From positions 1 to 7,302 of the forward strand of contig JAFAEZ010000047.1 in the NCBI GenBank assembly GCA_023423775.1: a stretch of 7,302 nucleotides of DNA, read 5' to 3'. Of this stretch, positions 1-5,324 are shown piece after piece (the first letter of the stretch is position 1; every line of letters starts with the position of its first letter). Source of the stretch: Pseudomonadota bacterium (lineage in GTDB: Bacteria; Pseudomonadota; Alphaproteobacteria; Sphingomonadales; Sphingomonadaceae). Both the position numbers and the translations under genes were made by a program. The notes beneath the pieces were generated by a model. The model made no database searches. It was given only the letters and a program-made list of their open reading frames with translations, and was not told where the DNA came from.

Positions 1-3000
1 GTCGACGACGGCGTGCTCAGCCAAAGCGAGCTCAACCTGATCGTGGACGCCGCGATCCAGCGCTGGGCCCTGGCCGGCGCCACCGCCCTGCAGATCGCCG
101 CGCTGCGCGCCGTTTCGGTCAGCGTCGCCGATCTCGGCGGCCTCCAGCTCGGCGAGAGCGGATTGGGCGCGATCACGATCGACGGCAATGCCGCGGGCTG
201 GAGCTGGTTCATCGACGCCACTCCTGGCGACGACAGCGAATATGCCGGGTCCGGCACCCAGCTTCACGCCACCGACCGCTTCAGTGCAGCCGGCACGCGC
301 ATCGATCTCCTCACCGTCGTCACGCACGAGCTCGGCCACCAGATCGGTCTCGGCGACAGCTATGCTGCGGGCGACCGCGACGGCCTGATGTACGGCACGG
401 TCGCCGCCGGCGAGCGCCGCCTGGTCGGCTTCGACGACGTCGCCTCGGCGAGCGGCCATGCGGTGACCGGCGCGTTCGCCTTCGCGCCGATCACGATCGG
501 CGCGCTGCAGCCCGGCCAGCAGGTCACGGTCGACTATCGCGCCACCGTGGATGCGCTCAGCGAGGACCGGCTCGCCGGCCATTGGGTCGGCATGGCGATC
601 GGCGACAGCAACGAGACGCCGGCGACCAACTCCAATGTGGAGAGCGTCGCGATCGATTCCCTGACGCTCGGCAACCGCATCTTCAACGACGTCAACGCCA
701 ACGGCTTCCTCGACGCTGGCGACGGAGCCAGCGCGGGCATCGCCAACGTCACGCTGACGCTCTTCGCGGACACCAACAATAACGGCGTCTACGACGAGGG
801 CGTCGATCTCCATATCGGCTTCAACAATCTCGGCGGCGGGGCCGGCTACGATCCCGGCATCGATACGCCGGCCGCGCCCGGCACCGGGACGGCGCTGACC
901 GCGAAGACCGATGCCAACGGCTTCTACAGCTTCGCTGGCCTCGCGCCGGGCGACTATATCGTCCGCGTCGACGCCGCCAATTTCGGCGCCGGCCAGCCGC
1001 TTGCGGGCATGACCGCCTTGCTGGGCGCCGGCGACCCCGACGACAATACCGACAACGACAATAATGCGCAGAATTTCGCCGGCTACGCCGCGACCCGCGC
1101 GATCCGGCTCGATTACGGGCTGGAGACGGTTGCCGGGCCGACCGGAACGGCGCTCGACACCAACGACACGCTCGACGCCGGCTTCACCGCCGGCAACCCG
1201 CCGGCCGGCGACGACGAGACGCAGACGATCCTGGAAGATGCCCGCCACAATTTCGCGGCGAGCCAGTTCCACTTCACCGATGTCGACGGCGACAGCTTCG
1301 CCTCGGTGGTGGTGACGACCCTGCCCACCAACGGCACCCTGTTCCTCGACACGGACGGCGTCGGCGCCAACCCGCCGGCGGTGGTAACCGCGGGCCAGGA
1401 GATCCTCGTCGAGTATCTCGACGGCCGCTTCTATTATGTGCCGGACGCCAATGAGAACGGCGTGGGCCACGACAGCTTCACCTTCCAGGTGCGCGACAGC
1501 CGCGCCCTCAACAATCTCGACGCCACCCCCAACACCTTCACCTTCAACGTGACGGCGGTGAACGACGCGCCGTTCCTCGATCTCGATTTCAACACCATCC
1601 CGGATGTCGACACCACCGCGTCCTACACCGAGAACGATCCGCCGGTGATCATCGCGCCGAACTCGCTCTTCTTCGATTTCGACAATCCGGCCAATTATGG
1701 CGGCTATACCGTGACCGCGGCCTTCACCGCCAACGGCACCACGGCCGACCAGCTCACCATCAACAATGTCGGCAACGGCCCCGGCGAGGTCGGCGTGGTC
1801 GGCAACGACGTTTATTATGAAGGCACTTTGGTCGGCAGCTTCACCGGCGGCACCAACGGCACGCCGCTCGTGATCACCTTCAACAGCGCGGCCTGCCACT
1901 GCTCGGTCGAGCTGACCACTGCCAATATCAGCTATTCGAACAGCTCCGACGCGCCCTCGACGCTGGCCCGCACGGTGACCTTCACGGTCGATGACGGCGC
2001 GGCCACCGACGCGACCGCGAGCGCGGACGCGATCATCAGCGTGACCGCAACCGACGATGCGGCCGTCGCCAATGACGATAGCGCGACGACCGACGAGGCG
2101 ACCAACGTCTCGGGCAATCTCGTCACCAACGACACCGATCCGGACGGCCCGGCGATCACGGTCACCGAGGTCAACGGCGTCGGCGCCTCGGTCGGCACCG
2201 AGATCACGCTCGCTTCGGGCGCGAAGCTGACGGTCAACGCCAACGGCACCTACACCTACAAGCCCAACGCCGCGTTCAACAGCCTGACCGCCGCCGCCTC
2301 CGGAGCGGCCAACACGTCGGCGACCGACAGCTTCACCTACACCGTCGCCGGCGGCGACGTCGCGACGATGGTCGTGACCATCAACGGCCTGGAATCAGCC
2401 GACGACATCTACAAGGGCGATGCCGGTAACAACGTCATCACCGGCAATAACGGGCCGAACTTCTTCCTGCTCGATCAGGGCGGCGACGACGAGGCGATCG
2501 GCCAGGGGGCGAACGACGTCTTCCTGTTCGGCGCGACCATGACCGGTGCCGACAAGGTCGACGGCGATGGCGGCATTGATCAGGTCGCCATCCAGGGCGA
2601 TTATAGCGGGCTCAAGGCGCTGACCCTCGGCACCGGCGTGCTCTCGGTTGAATCGCTCGTCATCCTTCCGGGCTCGGACACCCGCTTCGGAGATCCGGGC
2701 ACGAATTTCTACAGCTACGACATCACCACGGTCGACGCGAATGTTGCGGCCGGGGTCCGCATGGTGGTCGATGCGAACCGCCTGCGCGCGGGCGAGAATT
2801 TGACGTTCAACGGCGCCGCCGAGACCGACGGCAGCTTCTTCATCTATGGCGGCGGCGGCGTCGACAACCTGATCGGGGGCGCGCAGAACGACGTGTTCCT
2901 GTTCGGCGATGTCGGTCAGTGGGGCGCCAGCGACATCATTAACGGCGGTTCGGGTGGGACTGACCAGCTCGGGCTCCGCGGCGATTATACTATCGTCTTC

Positions 3001-3642
3001 GGCGCAGGGCAGCTGATCAGCATCGAAAGCATCGCCATGGTGTCGGCCTTCGACACCCGCTTTGGGGCCTTGGGCTTCAACTTCGACTACAACCTCACCA
3101 TGAACGACGCGAATGTCGCCATTGGCGTGCAGATGACGGTCGATGGCGGGGCGCTGAGGGCGACCGAGACCGTCACGTTCGACGGCAGCGCCGAGACCAA
3201 TGGTACTTTCCGGCTGTTCGGCGGCGCAGGCACCGACACGCTGATCGGCGGTCAGGGCGCGGATATTCTCGTCGGCCGCGGCGGCAGCGACAGCCTCACC
3301 GGCGGCCTCGGCGCCGACACGTTCCGCTACAGCACGGTCAACGAGTCAAGCGTGGCCGCTCCCGACACCATCACCGATTTCGAGCATCTCATCGACAAGA
3401 TCGACCTGGCCGGGATCGACGCCAACACTCTGCTCGGCGGCAATCAGGCCTTCCACTCGATCGGTTCCGCGGCGTTTAGGGGCAGCGGGGCCGCCGGAGC
3501 CGGCGAATTGCGCTTCTTCGACAATGGCGGCGGCAATTGGTCGGTGGAAGGCGACGTGAATGGCGATGGGGTCGCTGACCTGCTCGTTCACGTCACCCTG
3601 CCCGGCGTCGGTCCGCTTACGACCAACGACTTCATCTTCTGA
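1..3642 (+). CDS. Large RTX adhesin/metalloprotease-like protein secreted by type I system (5' partial)
   Basis: The frame is open from base 1 and ends at TGA 3640-3642, giving 1213 visible residues. The GTG at 13 is probably internal, because the protease-like module is already under way and no ribosome binding site can be judged. Domains by visible codon: metzincin-like protease module about 1-170 (H109, E110, H113, G116, D119); SdrD/Cna-B-like domain 223-375 with Asp/Asn-rich putative calcium loops; cadherin-like domain 403-524 ending in VNDAP; another Ig-like domain 525-686; VCBS-like domain 688-797; RTX region from about 801, containing two tandem 125-residue modules; serralysin-type C-terminal domain about 1105-1213 with a D-x-N-x-D-G-x-x-D loop and the end DFIF. 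Families with this layout leave the cell through a type I machine by an uncleaved C-terminal signal and fold on external calcium. The convergent type I operon in this window is the obvious exporter. The role is probably adhesion or surface attachment; proteolytic activity is unproven. Confidence 0.9.
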   Translation, partial: VDDGVLSQSELNLIVDAAIQRWALAGATALQIAALRAVSVSVADLGGLQLGESGLGAITIDGNAAGWSWFIDATPGDDSEYAGSGTQLHATDRFSAAGTRIDLLTVVTHELGHQIGLGDSYAAGDRDGLMYGTVAAGERRLVGFDDVASASGHAVTGAFAFAPITIGALQPGQQVTVDYRATVDALSEDRLAGHWVGMAIGDSNETPATNSNVESVAIDSLTLGNRIFNDVNANGFLDAGDGASAGIANVTLTLFADTNNNGVYDEGVDLHIGFNNLGGGAGYDPGIDTPAAPGTGTALTAKTDANGFYSFAGLAPGDYIVRVDAANFGAGQPLAGMTALLGAGDPDDNTDNDNNAQNFAGYAATRAIRLDYGLETVAGPTGTALDTNDTLDAGFTAGNPPAGDDETQTILEDARHNFAASQFHFTDVDGDSFASVVVTTLPTNGTLFLDTDGVGANPPAVVTAGQEILVEYLDGRFYYVPDANENGVGHDSFTFQVRDSRALNNLDATPNTFTFNVTAVNDAPFLDLDFNTIPDVDTTASYTENDPPVIIAPNSLFFDFDNPANYGGYTVTAAFTANGTTADQLTINNVGNGPGEVGVVGNDVYYEGTLVGSFTGGTNGTPLVITFNSAACHCSVELTTANISYSNSSDAPSTLARTVTFTVDDGAATDATASADAIISVTATDDAAVANDDSATTDEATNVSGNLVTNDTDPDGPAITVTEVNGVGASVGTEITLASGAKLTVNANGTYTYKPNAAFNSLTAAASGAANTSATDSFTYTVAGGDVATMVVTINGLESADDIYKGDAGNNVITGNNGPNFFLLDQGGDDEAIGQGANDVFLFGATMTGADKVDGDGGIDQVAIQGDYSGLKALTLGTGVLSVESLVILPGSDTRFGDPGTNFYSYDITTVDANVAAGVRMVVDANRLRAGENLTFNGAAETDGSFFIYGGGGVDNLIGGAQNDVFLFGDVGQWGASDIINGGSGGTDQLGLRGDYTIVFGAGQLISIESIAMVSAFDTRFGALGFNFDYNLTMNDANVAIGVQMTVDGGALRATETVTFDGSAETNGTFRLFGGAGTDTLIGGQGADILVGRGGSDSLTGGLGADTFRYSTVNESSVAAPDTITDFEHLIDKIDLAGIDANTLLGGNQAFHSIGSAAFRGSGAAGAGELRFFDNGGGNWSVEGDVNGDGVADLLVHVTLPGVGPLTTNDFIF
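325..390 (+). other. Metzincin-like zinc-binding motif and Met-turn in the RTX protein
   Basis: Codons 109-119 read HELGHQIGLGD, matching H-E-x-x-H-x-x-G-x-x-(H/D). The two histidines and the aspartate would be zinc ligands and E110 the catalytic base. Eleven residues after the third ligand, L-M-Y-G places M130 where metzincins have their Met-turn. The surrounding text (ITIDGNAAGW, WFIDATPGD, DLLTVVTHELGH) resembles a module that recurs in very large bacterial calcium-binding surface proteins. Aspartate instead of histidine as third ligand occurs in some metzincin-like families. Whether the site is active cannot be told from sequence. Confidence 0.75.
667..1125 (+). other. SdrD/Cna-B-like domain within the RTX protein
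   Basis: The segment opens with LGNRIFNDVNANGFLDAGD and continues through G-I-A-N-V-T-L-T-L-F, a second Asp/Asn loop (DTNNNGVYDEGVD), then T-D-A-N-G-F-Y-S-F-A-G-L-A-P-G-D-Y. This is the usual order of an SdrD B-type repeat: a calcium-loop start, a beta-sandwich, and the 'GxYxFxxLxPGxY' closing motif. Such domains act as stiff, calcium-stabilised spacers in surface adhesins. An extra Asp/Asn-rich stretch (GAGDPDDNTDNDNN) precedes the last strand and may bind more calcium. Confidence 0.75.
2512..2886 (+). repeat. RTX-region tandem module, copy 1 (125 residues)
   Basis: This is the first of two directly adjacent related modules, codons 838-962. Both begin NDVFLFG, carry a G-D-Y strand, an S-(V/I)-E-S segment, the signature D-T-R-F-G-x-x-G-x-N-F, then D-A-N-V-A-x-G-V-x-M, L-R-A-x-E, T-F-x-G-x-A-E-T and end in a glycine-rich D-x-L-I-G-G calcium-binding-type turn. 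The repeat is clear in protein but diverged in DNA, so it is an old duplication rather than a recent slip. Confidence 0.85.
2887..3258 (+). repeat. RTX-region tandem module, copy 2 (124 residues)
   Basis: This is the second copy, codons 963-1086, starting immediately after copy 1 with the same NDVFLFG. It keeps the shared landmarks: G-D-Y, S-I-E-S, D-T-R-F-G-x-x-G-x-N-F, D-A-N-V-A-x-G-V-x-M, L-R-A-x-E, A-E-T-x-G-x-F and D-T-L-I-G-G. It leads straight into the last nonapeptide-like repeats (ADILVGRGG, SDSLTGGLG) and the secretion domain. Each module ends in a short glycine-rich calcium-binding turn, so it appears to be a non-RTX beta insert held between RTX turns. Confidence 0.85.
3313..3639 (+). 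other. Serralysin-type C-terminal domain with type I secretion signal
   Basis: The segment begins ADTFRY, continues D-T-I-T-D-F and D-K-I-D-L-A-G-I, then F-H-S-I, G-E-L-R-F, and a GDVNGDGVAD loop, and ends T-T-N-D-F-I-F. This order matches the peptidase M10 (serralysin) C-terminal domain that follows RTX repeats in type I secreted proteins, where the last residues form the export signal (Asp followed by hydrophobic residues). It is directly followed by the stop, as expected for an uncleaved C-terminal signal. Confidence 0.8.
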
Positions 3643-3670
3643 GGATCGGCAGGCGCGTCGGGCCCAAGCA

Positions 3671-3698
3671 GGCGTCCGTCCCCCAGGGGATGGACGCC
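3671..3698. terminator. Strong hairpin between convergent stops, possible bidirectional terminator
   Basis: The arm at 3671-3682 pairs with 3687-3698: 12 bp including one G-T wobble, around a 4-nt loop (CCAG). It lies 28 nt after the RTX stop and 21 nt after the stop of the minus-strand peptide gene, where a shared terminator would be expected. There is no T-run on either side, so a canonical intrinsic terminator is not shown. It may act with Rho, or simply protect the 3' ends. Confidence 0.5.
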
Positions 3699-3719
3699 GA
3701 AAACCGCCCGGTTAAGCGT

Positions 3720-3872
3720 TCAGGACAGGGCTACGCCGAGATCGGTCGTGAACGCGCCGCCCTGCTCGGCGTCGCTCGCCCTGAGCCGCGTGACGGCCGG
3801 GGAAACCCAGGCGGCCTTCGGCGGAACGTCGACATTGTGCTCGATCAGATTCCGCTGGTTCCGGTCCGTCAT
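3720..3872 (-). CDS. Putative 50-aa RiPP-precursor-like peptide
   Basis: The gene runs from ATG 3872-3870 to TGA 3722-3720. The start is chosen because GGGGAAG at 3885-3879 lies 6 nt upstream. An in-frame ATG at 3986 would add 38 residues that look unlike the rest. The N-terminal part is polar (MTDRNQRNLIEH). The middle reads A-A-W-V-S-P-A-V-T-R-L-R-A-S-D-A-E, an aromatic-x-x-P-x-hydrophobic-x-x-L pattern like the leader motif (YxxPxLxxLG) read by PqqD-like recognition domains in lasso and related RiPP systems. The tail is short and rich in G, T and D (GGAFTTDLGVALS). It has no membrane segment and no cysteine. It lies 147 nt downstream of the HlyD gene on the same strand, so it could be the last gene of that operon or have its own promoter. 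No maturation enzyme is visible. It could also be a chance frame; the motif and ribosome binding site argue against that. Confidence 0.55.
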   Translation of the reverse strand: MTDRNQRNLIEHNVDVPPKAAWVSPAVTRLRASDAEQGGAFTTDLGVALS

Positions 3873-3878
3873 GGCTGT

Positions 3879-3885
3879 CTTCCCC
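3879..3885 (-). promoter_or_regulatory. Ribosome binding site of the 50-aa peptide gene
   Basis: Read on the minus strand this is GGGGAAG, a purine-rich near match to the Shine-Dalgarno sequence, 6 nt before ATG 3872. It decides the short start over the upstream ATG at 3986. Confidence 0.5.
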
Positions 3886-3902
3886 ACTGTATCGACTGGA
3901 GC

Positions 3903-3931
3903 AGCTTGCTGGCATCGTTGCAGCGAGTCAA
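3903..3931 (-). promoter_or_regulatory. Weak promoter candidate for the 50-aa peptide gene
   Basis: On the minus strand TTGACT (3931-3926) is a good -35 match. After 17 nt the -10 position reads CAAGCT, which is poor. GC-rich alphaproteobacterial promoters often have weak -10 boxes, but this is only a candidate. Confidence 0.2.
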
Positions 3932-3954
3932 CGTCGCGCGTGCAAGACCGGTGA

Positions 3955-3981
3955 CCGATCGTCCCGAAAGCGTCCGATCGG
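3955..3981. promoter_or_regulatory. Inverted repeat CCGATCG-N13-CGATCGG
   Basis: A perfect 7-bp inverted repeat (3955-3961 and 3975-3981) with a 13-nt spacer lies between the HlyD stop and the peptide gene, just upstream of the weak promoter candidate. It could be an operator for a dimeric regulator or an RNA hairpin separating the two genes. No T-run follows on either strand. The rest of 3873-4019 shows nothing else that can be named. Confidence 0.3.
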
Positions 3982-4019
3982 CACATCTTTGCCGCCGCGG
4001 CCCGGCACGGGTCGTAATC

Positions 4020-5324
4020 TCAATCCTCGCGTAGCGCGGTCTGGCCCAGCTTCGTGATCGGGCTCAGGATGTAGCTCATCACGCTGCGCTTGTCGCCGAG
4101 CAGGGCGACGTCGGCGACCATGCCCGGGCCGATCTCGAGCGGCCGGCCGGCCTTGTCGACGAGCTTGTCGTCGGTGCCGACGCGGACCGTGTAGAAGCTC
4201 TGGCCGGTGCGCTCGTCCAGCGTCGCATCGGGCGAGATCGCGACGACCTTGCCCTCCAGCCCGCCATAGATCGCGCTGTCATAGGCCGAGATGTTGACCT
4301 TGGCAGGCTGGCCCATCCGCACCCAGGCGATATCGGCCGGCGTGATCATCGCCTCGACGAGCAATGTGTCGCCGGTCGGCACGATCTCGACCAGCGGGCT
4401 GCCCGGCCCGACCGTGCCGCCGACCGTGGTCACCAGCACGCGATTGACGCGCCCGTCGAGCGGCGATCGCACCACGGTACGCGCGACCCGCGCCGACAGC
4501 GCCGGCAGCGAGCGGCGCAGCGCCACCATCTCCGCCTGAGCCTGGGCCAGTTCCTGGGCGGCGCGCGAGCGCCAGTCCTGGCGCTGCTGGGCGAGGCTCG
4601 AGCGCGCCTCGGCCACCGCCGACTGCGCGCGCGCGATTGCGGCCGACGCGGCGGCAACGTCGCTCGCCGCGATCGCCGCGGCATTTTCCGCCTGGACGAG
4701 GCTGAGCCGCGGCTCGATGCCGCGATCGACCAGCGGTCGGATCAGGTTGAGCTCGGTCCGCGCAGCATTCAGCGCCGACTGGCGGCTGTTGTACGCGGCC
4801 TGCGCCTCGGCGACCGCGCGCTCGGCCTGGACAACGCGGGAGTTGGCGGCCGACAGCAGGCTCGACAGATCGGCCATGCGCGAAGCGTGGAGCGAGCGTT
4901 CGATCGCGACCTGCTCGGCGAGGCTCGCGCCGCCGCTGGTCGGGAAGGCCGGTGAACGGCCCGCGACCTCGGCCTCGAGCCGGGCGATCTTGGCGCGGAG
5001 CGCGTCGAACTGGGCCTGGTTGGCGCCATATTCGGATCCGGTCTGGGTCTGGTCGAGCCGCACCAGGGCGGCGCCGCTCTTCACGATGTCGCCGGTCTTG
5101 ACCAGGATGGCCTCGACGATCCCGCCCTCGAGGTTGGAGACGACCTGGAGCTGCGAGCTGGGGATCACCCTGCCCTGGCCGCGCACCGTGCGGTCGAGCT
5201 CGGTGAACGACGCCCACAGGATGAAGATCAGGACGAAGCCGACAATCGCCCACAGCAGGATGTTGGACGCGGTCGCCGGGCGCACCCGCGTCACATAATC
5301 CTCGAACCGGGTTTCCTTGTTCAT
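4020..5324 (-). CDS. HlyD-family type I secretion membrane fusion protein
   Basis: This 434-residue protein is the periplasmic adaptor linking the inner-membrane ABC exporter to the TolC-type outer-membrane channel. It has a short cytoplasmic N-terminus, one membrane helix at about 21-40 (ILLWAIVGFVLIFILWASF), and the first half of a lipoyl-like domain at about 58-93 with the typical S-N-L-E-G-G-I-V-E. A long Ala/Gln/Glu-rich coiled-coil hairpin spans about 95-275, the second lipoyl half starts at R-S-P-L-D-G-R-V (286-293), and a beta-barrel C-terminal region follows with G-P-G-M-V-A-D-V near the end. Length and order are normal for the family. Its ATG overlaps the TGA of the ABC gene (ATGA, 5324-5321), and AAGGTGG at 5338-5332 lies 7 nt upstream, which supports this start. 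The likely substrate is the convergent RTX protein. Confidence 0.93.
   Translation of the reverse strand: MNKETRFEDYVTRVRPATASNILLWAIVGFVLIFILWASFTELDRTVRGQGRVIPSSQLQVVSNLEGGIVEAILVKTGDIVKSGAALVRLDQTQTGSEYGANQAQFDALRAKIARLEAEVAGRSPAFPTSGGASLAEQVAIERSLHASRMADLSSLLSAANSRVVQAERAVAEAQAAYNSRQSALNAARTELNLIRPLVDRGIEPRLSLVQAENAAAIAASDVAAASAAIARAQSAVAEARSSLAQQRQDWRSRAAQELAQAQAEMVALRRSLPALSARVARTVVRSPLDGRVNRVLVTTVGGTVGPGSPLVEIVPTGDTLLVEAMITPADIAWVRMGQPAKVNISAYDSAIYGGLEGKVVAISPDATLDERTGQSFYTVRVGTDDKLVDKAGRPLEIGPGMVADVALLGDKRSVMSYILSPITKLGQTALRED

Noticed and set aside
1..6. GTCGAC (SalI site) exactly at the window edge
   Set aside because: It might reflect a cloned fragment, but the site is common in GC-rich DNA and the other end of the window shows no matching site.
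13..15. GTG at base 13 as the true start of the RTX gene
   Set aside because: The frame is open to the window edge (V-D-D-G precedes it), and proteins with this module are usually much longer at the N-terminus. The gene is best treated as 5' partial.
3720..3986. Longer 88-residue version of the minus-strand peptide
   Set aside because: The extra 38 N-terminal residues include cysteines and have no leader-like character. The internal ATG at 3872 has the better placed ribosome binding site.
3690..4034. Plus-strand frame of 114 codons in the intergenic region
   Set aside because: No recognisable motif and no evident ribosome binding site. It covers the hairpin, the minus-strand peptide gene, the dyad and the end of HlyD, so it is most simply a GC-rich chance frame.
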